Source of the DNA: Morinoia aosen
Taxonomy: Eukaryota > Arthropoda > Malacostraca > Amphipoda > Talitridae
Direction: 5' to 3'
Assembly (NCBI GenBank): GCA_030386875.1
Contig: CM059566.1
Location: 41,576,068-41,640,067 of the forward strand
Length of the DNA stretch: 64,000 nt
The stretch's first letter is position 1, and the number at the start of each line of letters is the position of its first letter. Positions 45,901 to 57,900 of this stretch are shown one piece after another. The notes beneath the pieces are model-generated. The model had not been told where the DNA came from, made no database searches, and saw only the letters and a list, made by a program, of their open reading frames with translations. The translations under genes were made by a program, and so were the position numbers.

Positions 45901-48900
45901 GAGTGTAGTAAGTATGAGCAGGAGAGAGAAAGTTCCATGAATGTGGTTTTTGAGCAGTATGGAGAGAATGAGTGGTATGCTAGATGTGCTGAAGATGTTT
46001 GTGGTATGCGGTGTATTGTTGGATTGGATCTGGTGTGTAATTTGAGTATCACTGAAGCTTTGAAAGTTTTTCTTGTACATGCCTGGAGTAAAAGATAGTG
46101 ACTGGAATGAGCAAGTCATGTAGAGTGGGCTGGAATGAGCCAGTCATGTAGAGTGGGCTGGAATAAGCCAGTCATGTAGAGTGGGCTGGAATAAGCCAGT
46201 CATGTAGAGTGGGCTGTAATGGCCCACCATGCACAGAGATGGTGTCTTGACGTACTGGTTATCCAAGTGATGGTGTCTTATGGCAGTTTGTGATGAGGAT
46301 TGGTGGATCCTGAGTAGCTTAGTGGACAAGTCTGGTACACAGGCGCTGAACTTTTTTGCATGAGTATCGAGGAGGGAATTGTAGGCCGTTACAAAGGCCC
46401 CAACACTGTTGGCCCTCAATTTCAAGTTCAAGTTGAATAATGTATAAGGTGATTTGTAACCAAGCTGTAATTATAAAATTATTAAATCAAAATCAGTATA
46501 ACTGATAACAATAATTCAAATTTATAATAATTCTGATATATTTTAGAACAATAGTAAATCCCCAAATAAGATTCAAAATTCTTGAGTATTGGCATATAAA
46601 CAATTTTGTTTTCTTCCTTCCATGAAGCTAACAAGGAATCAGTCTACAAATGAATAAAAAAATGTTGCAACCAATCAAATTATTTGTCCAATATTCTTAT
46701 TTGATACTTTATAAATATATTTCAAGGTATTAAATATTCACAGCATTTTAATAAGAGGAAAAGTTGTTTACTTTTCTTTTGATAGATATCAAATGGTTCA
46801 ATATAATGATAGCACAGGATATTTGTATTTTCTCAAAAAAGTGAGAAATAATCGTCAACACCTAATCATACTGAGATAGCACTAAGACTATAAAATGAGT
46901 ACTCACATTCCCACATTCTGAACCTCAGTTTTGAAATTTTGGTATACTATGCATGTTAATCAGACTTTGAGAAAGACATCCATACTAACATGACATGAAA
47001 CGAACACTGTTATCAATAATATTTAGTGATACCGATGTATCGGTATCGGCAGTATTGGCATCGGCAAAATCCGGCCGATACTTTACCGATACTTTCCAAT
47101 AATACGTATTTTATCATTAAAATGAAGGTCATAAATCATGAAAGTAAAAGTAGCTAACCTAATGATACCCGTTGTGTGTTTATTTATATATTTATTTGGT
47201 GTCCGCTTCTTAAGAAACATAGGTTGTGCGAGTTTGGGGTATCACGGATACCGAATTCCTCAGTGTAACATTAAGGAGGTCGTCCCACTTTTTGAACTTT
47301 TTTCGTCCGATTTGTTTGAAAATTGGCCAATATATGTATTATGTGAAAGTAAACCTTTTTCACTCCTGTCACTTTTTTTATTTAGGGCTTAGTTTTTTTT
47401 TCAAAAAATTAGTTTTTTGGTATATTTTATTGATATTTTAAATGATACTCGTCTTTGAGTTTTGATGCTAGAACAAAACCAAAGACAGTTTTTTGAATCC
47501 TTGGAAGATTCCTAACAAACCCAAATGGGCTTTTTTTCAAATTCAATATTTTTCTATTTTTTTCAAATTTTTCAAAAATTTCAAAAAAACAACACTAATT
47601 TGTTGGGTTTAGAGCTATATATTTTTTCAAAAAATTTGTATTTGAATAAAAGCCCATTTGAGTTTGTTAGGAATGTTCCAAGGATTCTAAAACTGTCTTT
47701 GGTTTTGTTCTAGCATCAAAACTCAAAGACGAGTAGCATTTTGAATGTTGAAAGTTAGAAGTGTTGGGTATAAGCATTAAATAAAATTTTTTGTTGAAGC
47801 GAAATATAATGAACAATTTATGTAATTGAATGCAGTTTTAATTTTTTTTCGATAATTTCCATACACAACTTCATATTCACACTGTGAATTGTGATTTCCA
47901 AATTTTGACATTTAATCAAGATAGGTTTTGTCAGGATAGGACAGGTTAGCTTAGATTAGGATAGGCTAGGTTAGCACAGGTTAGGTAATACCGACAGAAT
48001 TTTTCTCAGGTCCGCCTAGCTTAACGATGACATTGTCTATGGAATCTCCACGGGTCCTGCTACTATCTAATAATACCCTTGATTTATTTGGAGTCCGCTT
48101 CTTTCATTTTCTTTGTCACGCTCAGAAGGAGAGTTATAGAGACCGTAGTTCACCAGCGCGCAAGTACAAGAATATTTTTCATCACGGGTGCTGTTAGGGT
48201 GAATACATTAGTTGGGCACATTTGGAAAATTTGTTCAAGAAAGTTAGTGAATCCCGTCATTTTTGACGGGCTGTGCATACTTGTAATCAAATAAAGAGCC
48301 TATTCATACCTAGTAAATTAGCTAGGTAACTGTTAAATTATAGCGTTTAATCAGGCCCGCTATATGAATTCACTACTTTGAATTCCCAATGAGTCACGGT
48401 CATAATTGAAAGCTATGTAGCATGAATAGTTAAACCCTGTAGCGACATCAAATTATACTTTTACGACTAAAACCTATATAGTTTGAATTAATGTCCATAT
48501 CTTGAAGTATGTGACAGGCTAACAAAAACCAAACCAATTTAATAAAGTTGAAGGTGCATTTGAAAGTTTTCGTGAATTTAATATAGAAGTAGCTGAAAAT
48601 TCTATTATAATTCAGCTTGTAAATCGTCAAATATTCCAAAGCTAAGAATTTATTTTAATTTAGCAAGTATATCGCCGTTCATAAAAAATCTTGTATTTTT
48701 CTTCTATGTTAAGATGTTTGAAAAATTCACAAACAATCTTATAGTTGAATACACCTGAACGGGTCAGTTGATTGCTTTATTCGCAACTTGATGAATTTAA
48801 AAAGGAGGAAAGGAACTCAAAGGAACTCAATCATATTTATTAGGAATATGTTTCGGAGTCCAGCTCCATCATCAGTTCGTAGAAGAAAAATTCATTATGA

Positions 48901-51900
48901 CTACAATAAAAGAAAGAAGAAAATGTTGGATACAGTCATTAAAGGAAATCACGAAAACAAAAAAAAACAGAACATGTCCCAGAGAAAATAAAATCGACAT
49001 GATTTACCTGAAATTTGCAATGGGTGGGAACTGTCAAAATTGTTGAGGGCCGGTTTTCGTTTAAAAATATGTAGTGACTCTAAAATCCCGAGGTCACATG
49101 TAGTTGAAGCCGAATCTAAGATTTTGAAGTCCGCAGAGGATATCGGAACGTTGCATTTTAATGCGTGATTACAAACGAATTGTGCGAATTGGTTCCCCGT
49201 GCGGAAGCTTCAACTCCGATGTTCTGCCATTCTGATATAAAAATTTTGTGCCGTCATGCCGACGTACGATGATGTGCACTGCACACAACTGTACAACTGT
49301 AAGAATAAATCAGAAAGGCTCGCTTCTCCATCAAATCCTTGTACCGGAATTGTATAATTTTGAGGTTGCTTCTTTTTCCGGTACGAAACGCTTCCGATGG
49401 AGATGCGAGCCTCTCTGATTTATTCTTAACAGTTGTACAGTTGTGTGCAGTGCACATCATCGTACGTCGGCATGACGTCACAAAATTTATATAACAGAAT
49501 GGCCAAACATCGAGGTCAAAGCTTCCGCGCGGGGAACTAATTAGCTTACTCCTCACACTCCGCAGTACGTAATCACGCAGTAAAATGCAACGAACCAACA
49601 TCCTCTTTGGACTTCAAAATCTTAGATTCGGCTTAAACTGCATGTGACCTCAGAATTTTAGAGTCGTTACATATTTTTAAACAAAAACCAGCCCTCAACA
49701 GTTCTGATAGTTCCTACCCATTACAAATTGTAACTAAATAATAATCTTGTCGATTTTTGTTTTTCTGGGACATGTTTCAATTTTATTTTATTTTCTTGAT
49801 TTCTTTTAATGACTGTATCCAACATTCTGTTTTTTTTTATTGCAGACATAATGATTCATAAATTTACGAACTGATGATGGATGTGGACTCCGAAATGTAT
49901 TCCTTATAAATATGATCAAGTTCCTTGAAATTTTGGTTTTTAAATTCTTCATCTTATAGATAGTTGCGTGTTGGCGGATATTTTCGGTTTTGGGACTTAT
50001 CGAATTTTACTATTTTTTCGCCAAAGTATGTATTCGTATTTGGTCTGAATAACACAAAAACGACAATCCTTTTTTTGGAGAAATTTTAGTTTTGGTCCAC
50101 TTTTGGAGCCAGTTGCTATTATAGCTAGTCTACATTACGTTGCAATACGATTAGAAACGCATATCTATTGAATGGATTTCATTTTATTATTTTTCTCAAC
50201 AATAGACTTAACATAGCAAGAGCATTTTATTTTTCATAATCGGAAACTTTATTGTCAATATTTTGATATTATTAGATATATTAGCAAATAAATTTATTAA
50301 AACTCCCATGTGAGGGTTATAATGGTTTTATTTTAATACAAGTGTGCACGGCCCACCAAAAATGGGATTCAATACCCTTCATGAACGAATTTTCAAGATG
50401 TAGATGACAAACAAATACAGTATTTCCATCCTTACAGTACCCGTGATGAAAAATATTCTTGCACTTGCGCACTGGTGAAACTCATATCACAGATACGGTC
50501 ATTATAACTATCCTTATGAGCGTGAGTGACAGAGAAATGGAAAAAACAGACACCAAACAAGTAAACCAAGGGCAAGGGTATCATTAGGTAGAAGCATGAC
50601 CCATGGAAATGCCAAGGACAATGTCATTGTTAAGCTAGATGCACCCATGGAAAAATTCCGTCAACATTATCTAACCTATGCTATCCTAATTCTATGTAGT
50701 GACTCGCACTGCCGCTAATCACGTTCATGACGTGAAGGCATAGCGATCGTCATTACATGGTAGCAACTGCGGTTCTTGTAGGCCCTACACCACTAATGCA
50801 TTGTTCACTGTTGCCAATACGTAGAACGGAAAGTCGGGCAGGTTTAAAATGTTTATGCCGAGCACATATGCACAAGAACACACAAAGCTCTCTTGACTCG
50901 GAGTTCCCCTCCAGTGACAAATCACCATTACTCAAAAACGATTACTTCGGGCACAGCTATTCCCAAAATAAATATATTTAATTTAATGTCTTTTAATTAT
51001 TCAATATAACCTGAAAGCTGCACAAAAGCAACATGGTTAGGAAAAGTGCGCAAATTACGGCAATCACAACAACCTATCCAATACTACCAACCTATCCTGA
51101 TAAAATTTCAAACACATCAATGCATGTACAGACGATCTTTCAATGTTACACTGAGGAATTCGGTATCCATGATACCGCAAACTCAGACATCCTATGTTTC
51201 TTAAGAAACGTACACCAAACAAATGCATAAACAAACATACAACAGGTATTATTAGGTTAGATGATTGTAAAAGTATCGGTTTTGGTAGTAGTATCGGTCA
51301 AAGTATAGGCATTTTCAAGTCTCGGAGTTTTGGTATCGGCCAAAAAATGGGTATCGGTATCGGACAAAAAATGGGTATTGGTATCGGACAAAAAATGGGT
51401 ATCGGTATTGGCTAAAAAATGGTATCGGTACATCACTAATGATATTTTGCAACACAGAAAAACATTTAATATCTCAATAATTGAGTAAATCAACTAATAT
51501 CAAGTAGATACATTATTTTTTTACTTCTCTGTTTTATTGAACATAGAAAAACATCAAAGTAAACCTTAAAAAGTGTAAATGTGTAACGTTTGGTAGTAAT
51601 CAATTTTCCCGTTTTCAGTGCCTAAACATAGTTAATTAGATCGAAATAAACAAGTTTTCTTCTAAGCACTTTCCGTCTGAAATGATTATATTATGAGTTA
51701 TAGCGGTAGGTATAGTTTCGTCTTTGATGACGAATGTGCTCAAATAAACAGCTATTCATCGATTTTCAAATTTTTGTTGCTTAAATCATGGTAATAACAA
51801 TGACTAAGCATAGTTAATTAAGGAGATCATCCCAGGCCCCTGTCGCTCAGGTGGTCATTTTCCATGTTTTTGTTGGAAAAGAACCCTTAGGTGGTGGACT

Positions 51901-54900
51901 ATTTGGTCCTAAAATTTTATGGCGCTACGGGCAATAGATCCCCCCCCAGGGGGGGTAAGGGGACCAAAATCTACAACTTTGAGCCCATTTCAACCCCATA
52001 TAAAAAGAGAACAAATAGGACATGGAAAAAAAGCATATTTGAGTTTGTTAGGAATGTTCCATGGATTCTAAAACTGTCTTTGTTTTTGTTCTAGCATCAA
52101 AATTCAATGATGAGTAACATTTTGAAATATCAATATCAGTAAAATGTCAATACCTAAACACCAAAGGTCAAATTTTTTCAAAAACTAAGGCCTAAAACAA
52201 AAAAATGAATGGAATAAATTGTTTCTTTTCAGAAGTGTAGTATCGCAGTTTCCAGTACGACATTATGTTCATATAGCAGGAAGCTTTAACTTCAATTCGC
52301 CTAGCTGTACACCAGGCAGGAGCAAATGAAACGCACAGCAGGACTACTAGTAATGCACTGACTCAAAAAGGAACACATTTGCTTTAAGGGGACGGTTCGG
52401 GGTAAAAAAAAAGTCTGTAAGTTCTCGGTAGATTTTTCTGAGATATCTACCGTCAATGTAAATTGTTATTAATAACTTTTTTGATTTGTGCGAATTTTTC
52501 GTAACCATACGTGAATAAGATTTTTTTTTAAAAACATGAAAAAACATTTGTTGCGGAAAATCCTACTACTCCTACAATTTTCAACTCACAGAACTCAGAA
52601 AATATTTTCAAGATAGCAAATTGTCTTGTCCAGAGATCCGGTGCAAAAGTTTTTCGATTATTTGATTTTTTGAATTTTGAGAACTTTTTTCCCAAAAAAT
52701 GTCCTCTTTTTCCACTTTTTTGAATAATTTGCTTCTAATTTTCAGGGTGAATTGAAATTTAAAAAAAATTTTGCACTGGATCTATTTTCCTTTTCAATCG
52801 CTATTGATTGGTATGCTCGCCATCTCTGTACCTTCAAAACTGTGGGAGGAGTAGGTTTTCAAAAATCAAGAAGGTGAGTTTTCAGAAAAGCCATTTTCCA
52901 AAAAAAAATTTTTCGTTCAGTACTAATTTTTTAATTGAGTCTTATCAGTGATTCTGTACCTTCTTATGTACCTTCAAAACAGTGGGTAAGGATCCATATC
53001 AAAAGTCGATAAATATAAGTTTCAGAACAGGGTTAATTTTTTAACTTTTTTTTTTCAATGCTGACTAAATTTTTTTTCAAAAACCTGTATTGCTTTTTAG
53101 TTCTTTTTAAGCCCTTTCGATTGATATAATTGCCATTCCTGTAGCTTCAAAAATCCGGGAGGCGTTTATGTTTACATAGCCAGCTAATTAGCTGATGACT
53201 CAGCAGCCGGACTCAAAACAAACACTCAATTACACCATCATAATTTATCACTGAGTAATAGGATGTTTCGTTTGAGTACAAAAGCATTTCAAGTTAGGCC
53301 GTAAATGAACTCTCTTGCTATTCCAGTAGAGAAACACTCAATACTGGCTCGTAATGGGGGGGAAGAGGGAGGTCGCCCATCCATTGGCGCACCCCAAGGT
53401 CACACTAGTGCGTGTCTTTTACCCCGTCCAAAAGACTAACCAATTGACGTACTTGAAAGCCAATTATATCGTTGGATGCGCAAGAAAAATCTCTATAAGA
53501 TGAGTTTATAAACTGAAAAATGACCATAATCTGAAAATAGACCCGAACCGTGCCCTTAAGACTAGAGCGACCCCGGAAGTTAAACAAAGCCCTTCCGGTA
53601 AGTGCACCACACGGCGGCATCCATTGGCTGCGTTTATGACACTTCCGCCGGTGACCGCGATATCCCAAACCAAGCACGATAAGGACATCCTGTGAGTTTG
53701 CCATGCGAGGCTCACAACAACGATCTTCCGGGACTCGTAAACCTAGGCCTCCGGAACTCTCACTTACAAACCAGTGTCATACTATAACGATGCATATTTT
53801 AATATATAACAAGAAATTACATATCATAGTCAAATTTCATAAGAATCAGACTGAAAATAAAAAATTTCATATTATTGAAAAAATAATAAAAAAAAAATTT
53901 TTCGGGGGTTTGAAAATCACAATTCACAGTGTGAATATGAAGTTATGTATAGAAATTATTGAAATAAAATTAAAACTGCATATAATTACATAAATTGTTC
54001 ATTATATTACACTTCAATAAAAAACTTTGTTTTATGCTTATACCCAACACATTCAACTTTCAACATTCAAAATGCTACTTGTCTTCGAGTTTTGATGCTA
54101 GAACAAAACCAAAGACAGTTTAGAATCCTTGGAACATTCCTAGCAAACTCAAATGGGATTTTCTTCACATACAAATTTTTCGAAAAATATATAGCTCTAA
54201 TCCCAAAAAATTACGGTAAATCTGAAGGAGATGACAGTTGTCGATTTTCCACTTTTTGGTGCCTGAACCTAATTAATTGATTCAAAATAAACAAGTTTTC
54301 TTCTATTCTTTTTTCGTCTCAAACGAGTATTTTACGACTTATAGCGGTAAGTTTAGTTTCGTCATTGATGACGAATGCGCTCCAATAAACAGCTACTCAT
54401 CGATTTTTGAAATTTTCTTGCTTGAAACATGGTAATGACATCAAAATAAACAACTTTTATTCTATAAACTTTTTTCGTCAAATGAGTATTTAACGAGGTA
54501 TAGCGGTAGGTTTAGTTTCGTCTTTCAAGACAGAGCGCTGGAAGCGAGACGCCATTGCAGTATTGCCATACAACTCGATCAAAGAATTTCTTTCCGCTTC
54601 AAAGACTGGAGTTGCGGTAAGTCATTTACCGCTATAACTAATAAAATACTCATTTGAGACAAAAAGTGCATAGAAGAAAACTTGTTTATTTCGATCTAAT
54701 TAACTGTGCTAAGGCATCGAAATTTACAAAATCGACAACTGTCATCTCCTTCAGATTTACCAAAATTACTGTTGTTTTTAGAAATTTTAAAAAATTTGAA
54801 AAAAAATAGAAAAAACTTGAGTTTGAAAAAAAATCCATTTGAGTTAGTTAGGAATGTTTCAAGGATTCTAAAACTGTCTTTGGTTTTGTTCAAGCATCAA

Positions 54901-57900
54901 AACTCAAAGACAAGTACCATTTTGAAATATCCATAAAATATTCCAAAAACTTATTTTTTGAAAAAAAACTAAGCCCTAAATCGAAAAAGTGAGAGGAGTA
55001 AAAAAGGTTTACTTTCACATAATATATATACTGGCCAATTTTCAAACGAATCGGACTAAAAAAGTTCAAAAAGTGGGACGATCTCCTTAAATAGAAATAA
55101 ACAAGTTTTCTTCTATGCACTTTCCGTCTAAAATGAGTATTTATTAGTTATAGCGGTAAATGACTTACTGCAACTCCAGTGTTTGAAGCAGAAAGAAATT
55201 CATCGATCCCGTAGTATGGCATCACTGCAATGGAGTCTTGCTTCCAGTGCGATCGTCATCAAAAACGAAACCAAACCTATTGCTATACCTCATTAAATAC
55301 TCATTTGACAAAATAAGTGTATAGAAGAAAAGTTGTTTATTTTGATGTTATTACCATGATTCAAGCAACAAAAATTTGAAAATCAATGAGTAGGGTAAGT
55401 TGCAAAAATTCGTCCAATTCGAATTTCCGTACACACCAAGTATATTTTACTTTAACAAGCTAATATGGAGTTGAAGTTCATCGAAAAGTGGTTCACGTGG
55501 TAACTGCTGGTTTATAATATTGTATAATTGCCACAAACCGCAAATAAATATCACTGTTTGAACAAAAATGACAGCCCAAGTGAATGACCTGCGTTTCAGT
55601 TGTTTATGAAGTTGTCACACCTTAATTGACTACCATTTTGCATCGCCGACTAAAAATTTTTCCGATGACGAAGTTGTTGTGTTAGGCGATGTCGTACCTG
55701 TGTGAGTGTTGACAGCTGTAGTGCTGCTATTTTACAGTTTTATTTCTCCCTTTGTTTGTTTCTGAGGTGTACTAAATTTCGAATCTTTTAACGTTTATGT
55801 TTATCCTCATTGTTTATGATCCTTAATATCTTTTCAGGTATAGATTTTATAGTTTATGAATTGGACCGGCAGGCCGCAGCCGAGACGGTTCAAGAAACGG
55901 TTTGTGAAAAGTACAGAAATTTCTTGAGAATTTCTTGAGTCCTATTTCAAACTTTAGTCCACCACTCGTAACTTTTGAAAGAATGCACCTATTGACTTCA
56001 AATTACTCTCAAACGAAAGAACAAAACATTTTCTACAAAGGTGTTATATACACATTCAAAAAATTTTCCTGAGAAGTACAGAAATTCTTTGATAAAAATG
56101 TTTGATTCGCGTGCCATCGCGAGCGCGAAAGGGTCAACTAAAGTCTTTCGTCGGCGCGTGAGTCGTACAGGTTCATCGCAGAATTCCTGTACTTTTCAGA
56201 AACAATTTTGAATGTGTTTATAACACCTTTGTAGAAAATGTTTTGTTCTTTTGTTTGAGAGTAATTCAAAGTCGATAGGTGCATTCTTTCAAAAGTTACG
56301 AGTGGTGGACTGAAGTTTAAAGTAGGACTCAAGAAATTTCTGTACTTTTCAAAACCGCTTCTTGAACCGTCTCGGCTGCGGCCTGCCGGTGCCTTGCACA
56401 CGCTCTTGAAGCATTGTTTTTGGAACACCATATTTGTCACTTGCGTTGCGTATACTCGAACTTCCATTTTTTAACTCTGCTAATGCGTGAACGAGATCAT
56501 CATTGCAGTAGTGGTGTGTTTTACAAGGAGCCATAATTTAATGTCAACATTCGTCCCAATTCATACCGACAGGCCGCAGCCAAGACGGTTCAAGAAACGG
56601 TTTGTGAAAAGTACAGAAATTTTTTGAGTCCTACTTTAAACTTCAGTCCACCACTCGTAAGTTTTGAAAGAATGCACCTATCGACTTTAAATTACTCTCA
56701 AACGAAAGAACAAAACATTTTCTACAAAGGTGTTATAAACACATTCAAAATTGTTTCTGAAAAGTACAGAAATTCTGCGATGAACCTGTACGACTCACGC
56801 ACCGACGAAAGACTAGTTGACCCTTTCGCGCTCACGATGGCACGCGAATCAAACATTTTTATCAAAGAATTTCTGTACTTCTCAGGAAAATTTTTTGGAT
56901 GTGTTTGTAACACCTTTGTAGAAAATGTTTTGTTTTTTCGTTTGAGAGTAATTTGAAGTTGATAGGTGCATTCTTTCAAAAGTTACGAGTGGTGGACTAA
57001 AGTTTGACGTAGGACTCAAGAAATTCTCAAGAAATTTCTGTACTTTTCACAAACCATTTCTTGAACCGTCTCGGCTGCAGCCTGCCGGTATCAAAACGTA
57101 CGCATCAAATCCATTAAAAATGAACACGCTATTATATTACAAAAAATTTGAACGCTCACAGGTAACTTTAGCGCTAAACAAAAATATAAATTTCAATTTA
57201 GAGGGTGTACGAACTTTTGTGATGAGGTTCGAAACGTGGTCGAAATTTTAAATTAATTTCAAATTTGGTTCGAACTTTCAAAAATTTCAGTTGGACAAAG
57301 TGTTCGCAAAGCAAGTTGTTTTTTTCATATCAAGATTTGAAAGATTCTTTTTAGTGCAAAGCACGATGAACCCAATGCATTTGCGCTTTTTTGACGATAT
57401 TTGCAGCAGCAATAGCGATCTTGAGAACCGTTTGAGAGGGTTTGAAGTTTGAACCGTTTAAATCGGACAAACATTCGGACTTTACCCTAACTGTTTATTC
57501 CAGTGCATTTTTCATCAAAGACGAAAACTAAACCTACCGCTATAACTCGTAATATAATCATTTTGGTAAATGTTGAGGATTAACCGGGAATTGATATTTA
57601 ATTTTTTGGTGCGTAAACATAGTGCATTAGATCAAAATAAACAAGTTTTCTTCTATGTGTTTTCTGTCGTAAATAAGTATTTTACAAGTTATAGCTGTGA
57701 ATTAGTTACCGCAACTCAAGTGTTTGAAGCGGGAAGTAATTCATCGAGTCCTGCAAATGGCAACGCTGCAATGGAATCTAGCTTCCGGCGTGATAGTTTT
57801 CAAAGACAAAACTAAATCTACCACGCTAACTTGTAAAATGTTCATTTGATAAAAAAATTTATGGAAGGAAAGTAGTTTATTTCAATTGATGTTATGGTCA

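Larger units (their letters stand above)
42074..46440 (+). mobile_element. Degenerate non-LTR (LINE) retrotransposon, antisense in ACADL intron 1
   Basis: Order of parts: end of an endonuclease domain (42339-42720; M-G-D-M-N-G-H-V-G, later S-D-H-K-M-L-V), linker, reverse transcriptase (about 43350-44250; G-P-D-R-I-P-Y-E-F-Y, N-Y-R-P-I-A-L, G-C-T-L-S-P-L-L-F, and the catalytic Y-A-D-D at 44065-44076), thumb region, and a C-terminal Cys-His motif C-Q-H-C...H-F-V-L-E-C (about 45850-45910). Stops and frame changes occur in the linker, before the RT core and inside it, and the 5' part is missing, so it is dead. The 3' tail carries a 31-bp tandem repeat and no clear poly(A). The clade is not assigned. 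A Tigger-like element is inserted at 44729-45527. Confidence 0.85.
47024..51438. mobile_element. 4.4-kb hAT-like foldback element (three paired inverted blocks)
   Basis: Ends TAGTGATACCGATG and the complement of GTACATCACTA. Flanking 8-mers are ATAATATT (47016-47023) and ATGATATT (51439-51446), matching at 7 of 8, as for hAT target duplications. Left and right arms pair in three blocks: 47024-47270 with 51120-51438; about 47930-48290 with 50335-50700; and 48789-49348 with 49373-49954. The spacers between blocks do not match. No transposase is visible. Both outer ends carry GGTATCGG-rich repeats. A TTAA-type element is inserted in the left arm at 47271. Confidence 0.75.
55393..57487 (-). mobile_element. 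Pogo-like element with psq-type helix-turn-helix fragment
   Basis: Inverted ends GGGTAAGTTGC...TTCGTCC and the complement of GGACAAACATTCGGACTTTACCC lie between TA (55391-55392, 57488-57489). The repeat B sequence AATCAATGAG-TA-(G/A)CTGTTTATT is interrupted exactly here. The minus strand at 56534-56391 starts M-A-P-C-K-T-H-H-Y and encodes a psq/CENP-B-like motif (A-L-A-E-L-K-N-G...A-S-D-K-Y-G-V-P-K-T-M-L). The rest of a transposase is absent. Confidence 0.65.

Noticed and set aside
53506-53715. Minus frame with V-I-N-A-A-N, resembling a macrodomain
   Set aside because: Only six residues resemble the ADP-ribose-binding motif. The glycine-rich loop and the rest of the fold are absent.
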